64,000 nucleotides of DNA from Streptomyces cellostaticus (GCF_001513965.1 NZ_KQ948015.1:520236-584235); one strand, 5' to 3'. Counted from the stretch's first letter, positions 28,449 to 39,481 are shown. Program-made: numbers and translations. Notes: generated by a model from the letters alone, not told the origin.

Positions 28449-29213
28449 GTGGCCCTGAACAACACATATGACGCAAGGCTTCAGCAGGAGACCGCTGTGG
28501 GAGCGGGCGTACAGATCCTGCTGCTGGCCCTGCTCGGCTCGGCGATCGGCATGGGGCCGGCCGGCTGGCTGACGGGGCTCGCCTTCGCGTTCGCCACCTG
28601 GGCGGTGCTCTCCCGCGCCCTGTACCGCTCCCGGCTCAGCTCCTTCGGTCCCGCCAACCGGGTCACCCTCGGCCGGGCCACCCTGGTGGGCGGGGTGACC
28701 GCGCTGGTCGCCGACTCCTTCGAGAGCGCACCGCCGGTCACGCTGCTGGTCGGCCTGACCGCCGTCGCGCTCCTCCTGGACGGCGTGGACGGCAAGGTGG
28801 CCCGCCGCACCGGCACCTCCAGCGCGCTCGGCGCCCGCTTCGACATGGAGGTCGACGCGTTCCTGATCCTGGTGCTGAGCGTGTACGTGGCGATGCAGCT
28901 GGGCCCGTGGGTGCTGCTGATCGGCTCCATGCGGTACGCGTTCGTCGCCGCGGCCCGCGTCGCCCCCTGGCTGAACGCCCCGCTGCCCCCGTCCTTCGCC
29001 CGCAAGACGGTCGCCGCGATCCAGGGCATCTGCCTGCTGCTGGCGGGCTCCGAGCTGCTGCCGCACGCGGCCAACATCGCGGTCGCCCTGCTGGCGCTGG
29101 GCTCGCTGGTGTGGTCGTTCGGCCGGGATGTGCTGTGGCTGTGGCGCAACTCCCGTACGGCTGCCGAGGAGGTACCGGCCGAACCGCGGCTGCTGGAGCT
29201 GGCGGCGCGCTGA
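28449..29213 (+). CDS. CDP-alcohol phosphatidyltransferase family membrane protein
   Basis: A 254-aa polytopic membrane enzyme. The catalytic signature is present: LLDGVDGKVARRTGTSSAL, then GARFDMEVDAFL, giving the four aspartates of the CDP-OH motif. The GTG start follows GGAGGG. The family moves phosphatidyl or other CDP-linked groups onto alcohols such as inositol phosphate or glycerol phosphate. Divergence from the dehydrogenase of the PTPS operon suggests a shared role in a membrane-linked product. A strong terminator follows. Confidence 0.88.
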   Translation: MALNNTYDARLQQETAVGAGVQILLLALLGSAIGMGPAGWLTGLAFAFATWAVLSRALYRSRLSSFGPANRVTLGRATLVGGVTALVADSFESAPPVTLLVGLTAVALLLDGVDGKVARRTGTSSALGARFDMEVDAFLILVLSVYVAMQLGPWVLLIGSMRYAFVAAARVAPWLNAPLPPSFARKTVAAIQGICLLLAGSELLPHAANIAVALLALGSLVWSFGRDVLWLWRNSRTAAEEVPAEPRLLELAAR

Positions 29214-29221
29214 GGGCTCGC

Positions 29222-29262
29222 GCGCAAGGGCCCGGACCGGCTGCCGGTCCGGGCCCTTGCGC
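29222..29262. terminator. bidirectional terminator, perfect 19-bp stem
   Basis: GCGCAAGGGCCCGGACCGG, loop CTG, then its exact complement. It separates the convergent phosphatidyltransferase and YcnI genes. Confidence 0.9.
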
Positions 29263-29273
29263 ATGGTGCGGGG

Positions 29274-29999
29274 CTACGACCGTGCAGAGCGGCTCCGCAC
29301 GAGGGCGAAGGCGGCCGCCGCCAGACCCAGCACGCCGACCACCAGCCCGGCGATGCCCAGGCCGCGGGCCGTGGAGTCGCTCGCATCCGCCGACTTCGCG
29401 GCAGCGGCGTTGCTGCTCTTCGCCGCCGCCGGGGCCGTCGTCTCCCCGCCGGCGGTGAGCTTGAGCACCGGCACCGGGTTCTCCGGCTCGTCCCCGCCGC
29501 TCGATTCCTCGATCCAGCGGGCGACCTTGCCGTCGGAGTAGGTCTGCAGCGTCTTGAACGACAGCTGGCCGGTGTCGTCGGGAAGCTGGCCGAAGGCGAC
29601 GTCGAAGTCCTCGTACTGTCCGGCGCCGATCTTCCCGCCGGTCCAGGTGATCTCGGAGACGGCGTCGGTGATGGTGCCGTCGTCGGTCTTGACCGGCGTC
29701 TTGAGCTTGGTGGTGGTCACCTTGGCGGTCCAGCCGTCCTGCGGGTGGACCAGGACGCCGAGGACGGGGTGGTCGGTGGGCAGGAAGACCTGCACCTTGG
29801 TGGTGGAGGCGCTGTCCTCCTCGTTGGGCACGCGGAAGGAGAGCACACCGTCCGTGGCTCCCTTGGCGTAGCTCTCCGGGTGGACGGTGACGTGCGCCGA
29901 GGCGACGCCGGCTGCCGCGAGGAGCCCGGCGGCGGTCAGGGCGGTGACGGCTGCGGCGCGACGCAGGGTGGTGCGGGTCATGGGCATGTGCTGGGACAT
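29274..29999 (-). CDS. YcnI/DUF1775 secreted copper-associated protein
   Basis: A 241-aa exported protein. A signal peptide (TLRRAAAVTALTAAG... ending ASA) precedes HVTVHPESYAKG. Cleavage there would leave His at the new N-terminus, the known copper-binding feature of YcnI domains. Conserved LSFRVPNEEDSASTTKV, ITWTGGKIGAG and the PDDTGQL region follow. A Ser/Ala/Lys-rich linker and a C-terminal membrane helix (GLGIAGLVVGVLGLAAAAFAL) ending in basic residues anchor it. It follows a His/Met-rich membrane protein gene by 40 bases and probably forms a copper-handling pair. Confidence 0.87.
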   Translation of the reverse strand: MSQHMPMTRTTLRRAAAVTALTAAGLLAAAGVASAHVTVHPESYAKGATDGVLSFRVPNEEDSASTTKVQVFLPTDHPVLGVLVHPQDGWTAKVTTTKLKTPVKTDDGTITDAVSEITWTGGKIGAGQYEDFDVAFGQLPDDTGQLSFKTLQTYSDGKVARWIEESSGGDEPENPVPVLKLTAGGETTAPAAAKSSNAAAAKSADASDSTARGLGIAGLVVGVLGLAAAAFALVRSRSARS

Positions 30000-30039
30000 G
30001 GGTGAGTTGATCTCCGTACGAGTGACGTGTGCGGGGGGG

Positions 30040-30636
30040 TCAGATCGAGTACGGGATCGGGGCCGGGGGTCCGCGACGGCTGACCGCGTGCCGCAGCAGG
30101 AGCCGGCAAGGCAGCTCCTGGCCGGCCGGGACGCGCAGGGCGGGGCCGGCGGGGGCGGGCAGCGGGGTGCCGCGCCACCAGGCGGCGAGGCCCGGCAGGA
30201 GTGTGACCGCGCGGCGCAGCAGCGACCACAGCGCGGCCTCGCCCCGCCTGAGCCACCAGGAGGCGACGAGGGCGGCGAGCAGGTGGGCGAGGGTGACGTG
30301 GGCCGTCGCATGGACGTGCATCACCGCCATGGTGTGACCCGGCGGCATGGACGCCATACGCATGGCCTGCGCACGGCCGGGGGTGGGGTGGGCCGCGTCG
30401 AAGGCGAGGTGCAGGGCCGCCTGGGTGAGGAGCATGGCCGCGCCGATGCCGGGCAGCGACCGTTCCCGTCCGCCGAGCGTCCAGCCGAGCGCGAAGACGG
30501 CCCAGAAGGCGGCGGCGTCGGCCCACAGCGGCGGCATGCCGCCCATGGCCAGTCCGTGCCCGGCGGCAGCGAGCAGCACGCACACCGCGGCGAACACCGC
30601 AGCACGCAGGCCCCTGACTGCCGGCGACGCGCTCAT
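30040..30636 (-). CDS. integral membrane protein, His/Met-rich, probable copper partner
   Basis: A 198-aa membrane protein with about five helices. One external or membrane-edge segment is unusually rich in Met and His (MRMASMPPGHTMAVMHVHATAH), suggesting metal binding. It starts at ATG 30636, ten bases after GGAGG. The C-terminal ~50 residues are soluble and basic. It lies just upstream of the YcnI-type gene on the same strand. I recognise no specific family; a role with YcnI in copper uptake or delivery is inferred. Confidence 0.75.
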   Translation of the reverse strand: MSASPAVRGLRAAVFAAVCVLLAAAGHGLAMGGMPPLWADAAAFWAVFALGWTLGGRERSLPGIGAAMLLTQAALHLAFDAAHPTPGRAQAMRMASMPPGHTMAVMHVHATAHVTLAHLLAALVASWWLRRGEAALWSLLRRAVTLLPGLAAWWRGTPLPAPAGPALRVPAGQELPCRLLLRHAVSRRGPPAPIPYSI

Positions 30637-30707
30637 GGTGAGGGATCCTCCCACGACCGGGGGATACGTGCGGCAGCGATGCCCTGTTCAGTCACCGCTC
30701 CGGCTGC

Positions 30708-32072
<1,365 letters not shown>

Positions 32073-32101
32073 GGAAGTCCCTTCGGGGTCAGGGGTGTTG
32101 G

Positions 32102-32956
32102 TCACTTGACGGCGCCCGCCGTCAGGCCGGCGACGAGATAGCGCTGGAGCAGCAGGAAGCCCGCGACCACCGGCACGCTCACCACGAGCGAGGCGGCCAT
32201 GATCTGGTTCCAGTAGACGTCGTTGAGCGTGGAGTAGCCCTGGAGGCCGACGGCGAGGGTGCGGGTGGTGTCGTCGGTCATGACGGACGCGAAGAGCACC
32301 TCTCCCCACGCGGTCATGAAGGCGTACACGGCGACCGCGACGATGCCGGGGATCGCGGCCGGTACGACGATCCTCAGCAGCGCGCCGAGCGGGCCGCAGC
32401 CGTCCACCAGCGCCGCCTCGTCCAGTTCGCGCGGCACCGAGTCGAAGTAGCCGATCAGCATCCAGATGGAGAACGGGAGCGAGAAGGTGAGGTAGGTGAG
32501 GATCAGGCCGCCGCGGGAGCCGAACAGGGCGATGCCGGTGGCGTTGCCGATGTTGACGTAGATCAGGAAGAGCGGGAGGAGGAAGAGGATGCCCGGGAAC
32601 ATCTGCGTCGACAGCACGGTCACCGTGAAGACCCGCTTGCCACGGAAGTCGTAACGGCTGACGGCATAGGCGGCGAAGACCGCGATCATCACCGAGCAGA
32701 TCGTCGCCGCGCCCGCCACGATCAGCGAGTTCACGAAGTACGTCGCGAGCGGGACCGTCGACCAGATGTCGACGTACGGCCGCAGGGTCAGGCCGCTCGG
32801 CAGCCAGCGGAACGTGCCCGTGACGTCGGCGAGGGGCTTCAGCGAGCTGGAGACCATCACGTACACCGGCACCAGGACGAAGCCGGTGAGCAGGGTGAGG
32901 AAGATCCGGCGGGACCACAGGAACGAACGGGGCGGCGCCATCGGGGAGTCAGACAT
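32102..32956 (-). CDS. carbohydrate ABC transporter permease (MalG type)
   Basis: A 284-aa six-helix permease. The cytoplasmic EAA-like loop reads [31 protein letters not shown], which docks the ATPase. It overlaps the upstream permease gene by eight bases. No ATPase is encoded here, so a shared MsiK-type ATPase, usual for Streptomyces sugar importers, is probably used. It works with the neighbouring permease, lipoprotein and beta-glucosidase. Confidence 0.92.
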   Translation of the reverse strand: MSDSPMAPPRSFLWSRRIFLTLLTGFVLVPVYVMVSSSLKPLADVTGTFRWLPSGLTLRPYVDIWSTVPLATYFVNSLIVAGAATICSVMIAVFAAYAVSRYDFRGKRVFTVTVLSTQMFPGILFLLPLFLIYVNIGNATGIALFGSRGGLILTYLTFSLPFSIWMLIGYFDSVPRELDEAALVDGCGPLGALLRIVVPAAIPGIVAVAVYAFMTAWGEVLFASVMTDDTTRTLAVGLQGYSTLNDVYWNQIMAASLVVSVPVVAGFLLLQRYLVAGLTAGAVK

Positions 32957-33935
32957 CGAAGGCCCTCCGTCCGCGCGAGGTGAGCAGGAGGTACCCGCCC
33001 GTCACGACCAGCAGGAACAGCAGCAGGAGTACGGACATGGCGGATCCGGTGCCGAAGTTCCAGGTGACGAACGAGGCCTGGTAGATGTGCACCGAGACGA
33101 GGTCGGCGGCCTCGGGGGCGGCCTTGCCGAACAGGACGTACGGCGTGTTGAAGTCGTTGAAGGTCCACAGGAACAGCACCAGGACCAGCACCTGGTTGAC
33201 CGGACGCAGCGACGGCAGGGTGATGCGGCGGATCTGCTGCCAGGTCCCGGCGCCGTCCAGCGCCGCTGCTTCGTACAGTTCGCGCGGGATGTTCTGCAGT
33301 CCGGCCGTCACGATGAGGAACGCGAACGGCCAGCCCTTCCACACGGACACGGTCAGCAGGGCGTAGAAGCTGTTGTCGCCGATGAGCCAGAACGACGGCT
33401 TGCCGGTGAGGTGCAGCTGGTCGTGCAGCACGTGGTTCACCAGGCCGTTGTCGTGCTGGAACATGAACACCCAGGTGATGACGGCCGCGTAGACGGGCAG
33501 CGCGTACGGCACCAGGAACAGGGCGCGCAGCAGACCGCGGCCGCGGAAGGTGTCCTGCATGAAGACGGCGGCGGCGGTGCCGATCAGCCAGCACAGGCCG
33601 ACCGACAGCAGCGTGAAGCCGACGGTGACGAAGAAGGAGTGCAGCAGGGCCTCGCCGACGGGGGCGTCGAAGTCCACCGACACCTTGTAGTTGCCGAGGC
33701 CGGACCAGGGGGCGCTCCCCCAGTCGCGGATGTAGAACTGCGTGAGCTCCTTGAAGCTCATCACGATCCCGATGACCATCGGCACCAGGTGGACGAGGAG
33801 TTCGAGGAGCAGGGCGGGCAGGAGCAGCAGGTACGGCAGTGAGGTACGGCGGATCCGTCCGGTGCGGCGGCGGGGTTCGCGCGTCGCCGCGGGGGAGGTC
33901 TCCCGCACCGGTTCCTTGAAGGCGGTGGTCGTCAT
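32949..33935 (-). CDS. carbohydrate ABC transporter permease (MalF type)
   Basis: A 328-aa permease with a ~30-residue cytoplasmic N-terminus and six hydrophobic segments. Its EAA loop is IPRELYEAAALDGAGTWQQIRRITLPSLRP. It starts seven bases after the binding-protein stop and overlaps the next permease. The pair forms the membrane channel for a sugar that the GH1 enzyme then hydrolyses. Confidence 0.92.
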   Translation of the reverse strand: MTTTAFKEPVRETSPAATREPRRRTGRIRRTSLPYLLLLPALLLELLVHLVPMVIGIVMSFKELTQFYIRDWGSAPWSGLGNYKVSVDFDAPVGEALLHSFFVTVGFTLLSVGLCWLIGTAAAVFMQDTFRGRGLLRALFLVPYALPVYAAVITWVFMFQHDNGLVNHVLHDQLHLTGKPSFWLIGDNSFYALLTVSVWKGWPFAFLIVTAGLQNIPRELYEAAALDGAGTWQQIRRITLPSLRPVNQVLVLVLFLWTFNDFNTPYVLFGKAAPEAADLVSVHIYQASFVTWNFGTGSAMSVLLLLFLLVVTGGYLLLTSRGRRAFDV

Positions 33936-33942
33936 CCGAGGC

Positions 33943-35259
33943 TCACGCCGCCGGCATCTGCTGCTGGGCCTTCTCCAGCTTCGCCTTGACGGAGTCGGTG
34001 GTCACCGTGCGTCCGGCGGCGGCGTCGGCGAACAGCTCCTTGACGGCCGTACCGACCGCCGTCTCGAACTGCGACTCGGCGGCGACCTGCGGCAGCGCGG
34101 CCGCGCTGGTGGCAAGGGTGTTCTTCAGCACGGCGTTGGACGGGGTGCTGAACGCCGCGTCGCCCTGGGCGGTCCTGACGGGCGGGATGGTGCTGTAGGC
34201 CGCGTTGAGGATCTTCTGCTCGTCGTCGCCGGTCATGAACTTCACGAACTTCGTCGCGCCGTCGAGGTGGTGGCTGCTCTTGAAGACGGCGATGTTGATG
34301 CCGGCGACCATCGAGTTGGTCTGGGCGCCGGTGCCGGGGGTGCCGGACCGCACGGGCACCGGGGCGATGCCATAGGCGTCCTCGCTCATGCCCTGGGACT
34401 TGAGGTTGGCGGCGGCGGACTGCCACAGCAGCATGGCCTGCCTGCCCTTGGCGAAGTCGCTGACGGACTGGTTCTGGGCGTACTCGGCGTCGCCGGCCGG
34501 GATGACCTGCTCCTCGGCCATCAGGTCGACGTACTGCTTGACCGCGTCGACCACCTTGGGATCGGTGAAGTCCGGCTTGCCGTCGGGGGTGAAGAAGTGG
34601 GCGCCGTGCTGCTGGGCGAGGACGAAGACGTGGTGGATGTTCTCCGAGACGTTCGCACCCTCGGCGCCGAGGACCGACTTGCCCGTGGCCTTGATCTTCT
34701 TGCCGTCGGCGATCAGCTCGTCCCAGGTGGCCGGGGGCTTGGAGATGCCGGCGTCGGCGAGGATCTGCTTGTTGTAGTACAGGGCGTACGCCATCGAGTA
34801 CAGCGGGACCGCGGCCGGGTCCTTGCCCGGGGCGCCCGTCGAGCCGAGCGCGGAGCCGACGAACCGGTCCTTCCCGCCGATCTCGGCGAAGTTCTTCGCG
34901 TCCCACGGCAGCAGCGCGCCGGTGGCCTGCAGGGAGGCGCTCCAGGTGTTGCCGATGTTCAGCACGTCGGGGCCCTGGCCGGAGGTGGTCGCGGTGAGGA
35001 TCCGGTTGAGCAGGTCGGACCAGGGCACGACCTCCAGCTGCACCTTGATGCCGGTCTGCTTCTCGAACTTGTCGAGTTCGGGCTGTAGGACCTTCTTGTC
35101 GACCGCGATACTGGCGCCCTGGTTGGAGGCCCAGTAGGTGAGCGTCTTCGGCGAACCGTCGGCCCCTCCGCCGCTGGACGAACCCCCTCCGCAGGCCGTG
35201 GCCGCGAGGGCGAGAGACATGGTGACGGCGCCTACGGCCGCGGCTCGGATGCTGCGCAT
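33943..35259 (-). CDS. sugar ABC transporter substrate-binding lipoprotein
   Basis: A 438-aa lipoprotein. The signal peptide MRSIRAAAVGAVTMSLALAA ends in the lipobox ATAC, followed by a Gly/Ser linker. The body is of the MalE/extracellular solute-binding family 1 type, with GPDVLNIGNTWSASLQA and LYSMAYALYYNKQILADAG. It leads the transporter operon, as usual. An AT-rich imperfect dyad about 90-120 bases upstream may be the operator. The ligand is probably a beta-glucoside, judged by the GH1 gene. Confidence 0.92.
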   Translation of the reverse strand: MRSIRAAAVGAVTMSLALAATACGGGSSSGGGADGSPKTLTYWASNQGASIAVDKKVLQPELDKFEKQTGIKVQLEVVPWSDLLNRILTATTSGQGPDVLNIGNTWSASLQATGALLPWDAKNFAEIGGKDRFVGSALGSTGAPGKDPAAVPLYSMAYALYYNKQILADAGISKPPATWDELIADGKKIKATGKSVLGAEGANVSENIHHVFVLAQQHGAHFFTPDGKPDFTDPKVVDAVKQYVDLMAEEQVIPAGDAEYAQNQSVSDFAKGRQAMLLWQSAAANLKSQGMSEDAYGIAPVPVRSGTPGTGAQTNSMVAGINIAVFKSSHHLDGATKFVKFMTGDDEQKILNAAYSTIPPVRTAQGDAAFSTPSNAVLKNTLATSAAALPQVAAESQFETAVGTAVKELFADAAAGRTVTTDSVKAKLEKAQQQMPAA

Positions 35260-35587
35260 GGCTCCTGGTGTCCCTTTCCGGGAGTCGAGAAACCCCGGGG
35301 GCTGTTCGCAGGAGGTGACACGTCGTTCGGCCTCCGAAGCCCCTCACGGCTTAATTTAGGATGTGAGTTAAACCTCAGGAGAAACCCTCGTCAAGGGATC
35401 CGACATCGGCATCTTGAGGGGCCGGCCGTACGGCGTTCCGCCTTGCACAGGCCGCACCACGCGCCCTGTGGGTGCATGGTGCGGCATGCGGCATGCGGCA
35501 TGCGGTAGACACACTGCGGTATGCGGTAGACGCCCTGCGGTATGCAGTGTGCGGCAGGGTGCATCTACCAGCCTGCCGGAGTTACGG
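35260..35587. promoter_or_regulatory. 328-bp control region with AT-rich dyad and short repeats
   Basis: No gene is seen. It holds a GC-poor stretch at 35350-35372 with TTAA at both edges (an imperfect dyad, possible operator of the sugar operon). From 35481 to 35560 come three exact tandem GCGGCAT units and then alternating GCGGTAGAC and GCGGTATGC words. On the minus strand the last part can fold with GGTAGA and TCTACC arms, so it may also terminate the EF-G transcript. Confidence 0.55.
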
Positions 35588-37648
35588 CTACCGCGACGCC
35601 GACGCCGGCTGGGGGGCCGGTGCGTAGCCAGCCGGACGGGTCGTGAAGGTGCCCCGGCCCTGGGTGCGGCTGCGCAACCGGGTGGCGTAGCCGAACAGTT
35701 CGGCCAGCGGCACGGTGGCAGTCAGCACCGCCGCGCCGCCCCGGTTCTCGGAGCCGCTGACCCGGCCGCGCCGGGCCGCCAGATCGCCGAGCACCCCGCC
35801 GACCGCGTCCTCCGGCACGGTGACCGTGACCTCGGCCACCGGTTCCAGCAGGGCCATCGCACAGGCGCGCAGCGCCTCGCGCAACCCCAGCCGGCCGGCG
35901 GTGCGGAAGGCCGTGTCGGAGGAGTCCTTCACATGGGTCGAGCCGTCGGTCAGCGTGACCCGCAGCCCGGTCACCGGGTGACCGCCGAGCGGCCCTTCGC
36001 TCAGGGCGTCCCGGCAGCCGGACTCCACCGCACGCACGTACTCCTGTGGCACCCGCCCGCCGACCACGGTGGACCGGAACTCGAAGCCCGTCGTGCCGGC
36101 TTCGGCACCGAGCGGCTCCACGTCGAGGACGACATGGGCGAACTGACCCGCCCCGCCGTCCTGTTTGACATGCCGGTGGACCAGCCCGCAGACACCACGC
36201 ACGACCGTCTCCCGGAGGGCGACCCCGGGACGTCCCACGGTGACCTCCGGTCCGCCGTCACGGCGGATCTTCTCCACCGCGACCTCCAGGTGCAGTTCAC
36301 CCATCCCGGACAGTACGGTCTGCCCGGTCTCGGTGTCGGTGCGCACCACCAGCGAGGGGTCCTCCTCCGCCAGCCGGGCCAGCGCCACAGCCAGCCGGCC
36401 GGTGTCCGTGCCGCGCCGTGCCTCGACGGCCATGGACACCACGGGTTCGGCGACCACGGGCGGCTCCAGGAGCAGCGGGGCGCCCGGATCGCACAGGGTC
36501 GAGCCGGCCCGCGCCGACTTCAGCCCCGCGAACGCGACGATGTCCCCGGCGACCGCCCGGTCCAGCTGGGCATGCCGGTCCGCCATGACCCGCAGGATCC
36601 GCGCCACCCGCTCGGTGCGCCCGGTGCCCGGGTCCCACACGGTGTCTCCCTTCTCGATCGTGCCCGAGTAGACACGCACATAGGTCAGGCGCCCGGTGCC
36701 GCTCGCGTTCACCTTGAACGCGAGCGCCGCGAACGGCGCCGCGGGGTCGGCGGCCTGCCGCTGTTCGGTGCCCTCGTGGACCCCGCGTACGGCGGGCACG
36801 TCCAGCGGCGACGGCAGGTAGGCCACCACAGCGTCCAGCAGCGGTTCGATGCCACGGTTGCGGTAGGCGGAACCGCACAACACGACCACGCCCTCGCCGG
36901 TACGGGTGAGGTCCCTGAGGGCAGCGGCCAGCGCCGGCGCGGACAGGGCCGACTGCGCACAGAACTCCTCCAGCGCCGCCGGATGCAGCTCCGCCACCTG
37001 CTCCTCCAGCACCCGGCGCCGCCGCACGGCCTCCTCCCGCAGCCGCTCGGGAACCGGCCCCTCCACCGCCGTACCGTCGGCGCCGTCCCAGACCAGGGAG
37101 CGCATGCGCACGAGGTCGACGACGCCGGTGAAGCCGTCCTCGGCCCCGATCGGCAACTGCACGACGAGCGGGGCAGGATGGAGCCGCTCCCGGATCGAGT
37201 CGACGGCCCGGTCGAGGTCGGCGCCCGCGCGGTCCAGCTTGTTGACGAAGGCGATCCTCGGTACGCCGTGCCGGTCGGCCTGTCGCCACACGGACTCGCT
37301 CTGCGGCTCGACCCCGGCGACGGCGTCGAAGACGGCGATCGCCCCGTCGAGCACCCGCAGCGAGCGTTCGACCTCGTCGGCGAAGTCAACGTGGCCGGGT
37401 GTGTCGATGAGGTTGACGCGGTGGCCGTCCCAGGCACAGCTGACGGCAGCGGCGAAGATGGTGATGCCGCGGTCGCGTTCCTGGGGGTCGAAGTCGGTGA
37501 CGGTGGTGCCGTCGTGCACCTCGCCGCGCTTGTGGGTGGTGCCCGTCGCATACAGGATCCGCTCGGTGACGGTGGTCTTGCCGGCGTCCACGTGGGCGAG
37601 GATGCCGAGGTTGCGGACGGCGGTGAGAGGGTTGGTGTTCGTGCGCAC
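35588..37648 (-). CDS. elongation factor G paralogue
   Basis: A 686-aa translational GTPase of normal EF-G length. G1 is [18 protein letters not shown], switch I ends RDRGITI, G3 is DTPGHVDF and G4 is NKLDR. Domains III-V follow, with [13 protein letters not shown] and the C-terminal [16 protein letters not shown]. No rpsL, rpsG or tuf genes are nearby, so it is not the housekeeping str-operon copy. Streptomyces carry such second EF-Gs, with unclear roles in recycling or ribosome protection. The GTG start at 37648 follows GAAAGG. Confidence 0.9.
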   Translation of the reverse strand: MRTNTNPLTAVRNLGILAHVDAGKTTVTERILYATGTTHKRGEVHDGTTVTDFDPQERDRGITIFAAAVSCAWDGHRVNLIDTPGHVDFADEVERSLRVLDGAIAVFDAVAGVEPQSESVWRQADRHGVPRIAFVNKLDRAGADLDRAVDSIRERLHPAPLVVQLPIGAEDGFTGVVDLVRMRSLVWDGADGTAVEGPVPERLREEAVRRRRVLEEQVAELHPAALEEFCAQSALSAPALAAALRDLTRTGEGVVVLCGSAYRNRGIEPLLDAVVAYLPSPLDVPAVRGVHEGTEQRQAADPAAPFAALAFKVNASGTGRLTYVRVYSGTIEKGDTVWDPGTGRTERVARILRVMADRHAQLDRAVAGDIVAFAGLKSARAGSTLCDPGAPLLLEPPVVAEPVVSMAVEARRGTDTGRLAVALARLAEEDPSLVVRTDTETGQTVLSGMGELHLEVAVEKIRRDGGPEVTVGRPGVALRETVVRGVCGLVHRHVKQDGGAGQFAHVVLDVEPLGAEAGTTGFEFRSTVVGGRVPQEYVRAVESGCRDALSEGPLGGHPVTGLRVTLTDGSTHVKDSSDTAFRTAGRLGLREALRACAMALLEPVAEVTVTVPEDAVGGVLGDLAARRGRVSGSENRGGAAVLTATVPLAELFGYATRLRSRTQGRGTFTTRPAGYAPAPQPASASR

Positions 37649-38067
37649 GGCCCGATGCCTTTCGGAAAAGATCCGGAAATAACCGGAAAATAGAAGGGGC
37701 AGCGCGATTTCCCGTGCGTGTGGTGGACAAGACGGCGCCCGGAACCGGCGGTACGAGCCGGATGGGAAGGGCAGGGACGTCAGCCGTGCGTCACGGGTGT
37801 CCGGTGCCGGCCGCGCAGCGGGCACCGGCCGGACGAGGACACCAGGATCACCTCGTACCGGGAACGGGGAGCGGCGACAGCGGTGCGCTCACGCACGGCC
37901 GGACTCCCCTCGTTCGTCGGACTGGTCGGCACACGGCGGGCCCTGATGGGGGCGCGGCGCCGGGTGCGTGGCGAGTGTAGGCGGGGCGGCCGGCCGCGGG
38001 CACGTCATTTTCGGCGTGCGTGAGGACTTGGCTCGGCTCTGTTCGCCCGCACCGGACCAGGACGCGC

Positions 38068-38105
38068 CCGTTCGGTTGAGCCTCGATGGACTGTCAACCG
38101 AACGG
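38068..38105. repeat. perfect 12-bp inverted repeat
   Basis: CCGTTCGGTTGA at 38068-38079 pairs exactly with 38094-38105 around a 14-base spacer. It could be a rho-independent-like hairpin, an operator or a recombination site. No gene flanks it closely. Confidence 0.7.
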
Positions 38106-38204
38106 CAGAGCAAGGAACTTCCGGTGGCTGCTTCGAGGTGTGGTGACGGTGGTGACCGCCTCGGGCGCCACTGACAACGCGGCCCGCCGGACCTCCCCGT
38201 GCCC

Positions 38205-38235
38205 TTGCCGTCAAGTGCACTCCAAGTCCTAGTCT
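38205..38235 (+). promoter_or_regulatory. MerR-type promoter with 19-bp spacer
   Basis: TTGCCG and TAGTCT are separated by 19 bases, and the spacer contains an imperfect dyad around AGTGCACT. A stretched 19-bp spacer with a central dyad is the hallmark of MerR/SoxR-activated promoters. It lies 38 bases before the aldo/keto reductase start. Confidence 0.65.
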
Positions 38236-38272
38236 TACGCTCCCTTCCCCCCACCTGCGACGGAGCACCGGT

Positions 38273-39325
38273 ATGCGCTATCGAGTCCTCGGCAAGACCG
38301 GCATCGAGGTCAGCACCCACTGCCTCGGCACGATGATGTTCGGCGGGATCGGCAACCCCGACCACGAGGACAGCGCACGCATCATCCACGCTGCGCTCGA
38401 CGCCGGCATCAACTTCGTGGACACCGCCGACATGTACTCGGCCGGCGAATGCGAGGAGATCGTCGGCAAGGCGCTCAAGGGCAGGCGCGACGAGGTCGTG
38501 CTCGCCACGAAGGTGCACTTTCCGCTGGGCGAAGGACGCAACCGCAGCGGCAATTCGCGCCGCTGGATCCTCGAGGCCGTCGAGGACAGTCTGCGGCGCC
38601 TGGACACGGACTGGATCGACCTCTACCAGGTGCACCGCCCTGACCACACCACCGACATCGAGGAGACGCTGTCCGTCCTCAGCGACCTGGTGAGGGCGGG
38701 CAAGATCCGGGCGTTCGGCTGCTCCACGTTCCCCGCCGAGGACCTCGTCGAGGCTCACCATGTGGCGGAGCGGCGCGGACTGATGCGGCTGCGCACGGAG
38801 CAGCCGCCGTACTCGATTCTCGCGCGCGGCATCGAACGGTCCGTGCTGCCCACTGCGCAGCGCCTGGGCATGGGAGTGCTGACCTGGTCACCGCTCGCCT
38901 CGGGCTTTCTGTCCGGCGCCATCCGCGAGGGCCGGCCCGTCGACCTCACCACCGGCCGCGCCAGGCGCACTCCGCACCGCTTCGACCCCGCCATCCCGGG
39001 CAACGCCGCGAAGTTCGCGGCCCTCGAGCAACTCGTCGCCCTCGCCGAGGAGTTGGGGTGCACCCTGCCGGAACTGGCCGTCGCCTTTCCGTTGGTGCAC
39101 CCGGCCGTCACGTCGGTGATCATCGGTCCGCGCACCATGGACCAGCTCACCTCGCTGCTCAAGGGAGCCGACCTGCTGCTCGACGACGCGGCGCTCGACC
39201 GTATCGACGAGATCGTGGCGCCCGGCACCGATCTCTATCAGGCCGACGGCGTCTGGCAGCCGCCGTCGCTCACCGAGCGCGCGCGGCGCAGGCGCCCGGC
39301 CGGAGAGCGGGCGGCCGCGGACTGA
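38273..39325 (+). CDS. aldo/keto reductase (AKR, Tas/YghZ-like)
   Basis: A 350-aa TIM-barrel oxidoreductase. The catalytic Asp and Tyr are in NFVDTADMYSAGECEEIVG, Lys in VLATKVHFP and His in LYQVHRPDH. NADP-binding features appear late in VTSVIIGPRTMDQL. The ATG follows GGAG. The upstream MerR-type promoter suggests induction by a thiol-reactive, redox or drug signal. The substrate, some aldehyde or ketone, is unknown. Confidence 0.9.
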   Translation: MRYRVLGKTGIEVSTHCLGTMMFGGIGNPDHEDSARIIHAALDAGINFVDTADMYSAGECEEIVGKALKGRRDEVVLATKVHFPLGEGRNRSGNSRRWILEAVEDSLRRLDTDWIDLYQVHRPDHTTDIEETLSVLSDLVRAGKIRAFGCSTFPAEDLVEAHHVAERRGLMRLRTEQPPYSILARGIERSVLPTAQRLGMGVLTWSPLASGFLSGAIREGRPVDLTTGRARRTPHRFDPAIPGNAAKFAALEQLVALAEELGCTLPELAVAFPLVHPAVTSVIIGPRTMDQLTSLLKGADLLLDDAALDRIDEIVAPGTDLYQADGVWQPPSLTERARRRRPAGERAAAD

Positions 39326-39481
39326 GCCTGTCGCTCGAGGGCGCGGGCATCACGGGGACAGGGCAGGAGGTGGTCGATCTCGTGGTCCCTCGCGGAGGCC
39401 CAGAATCCGTGGTGAACTCCTTTCCAGGAGGCGCGCCGCACCGAGCCGATCACGCGGCCCGAAGGCCCCAGGAACGACGAA

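Larger units (their letters stand above)
37649..38272. other. 624-bp intergenic region with several regulatory signals
   Basis: No credible gene. It contains the AT-rich EF-G leader with CCGGAAA repeated at 37673 and 37683 (10-bp period), a perfect 12-bp inverted repeat at 38068-38105 and a MerR-style promoter at 38205-38235 for the aldo/keto reductase. Confidence 0.6.

Noticed and set aside
37714..38174. Small plus-strand frames in the long intergenic region after EF-G
   Set aside because: They have poor composition, no ribosome sites and no recognisable domains. Regulatory content is the better explanation.
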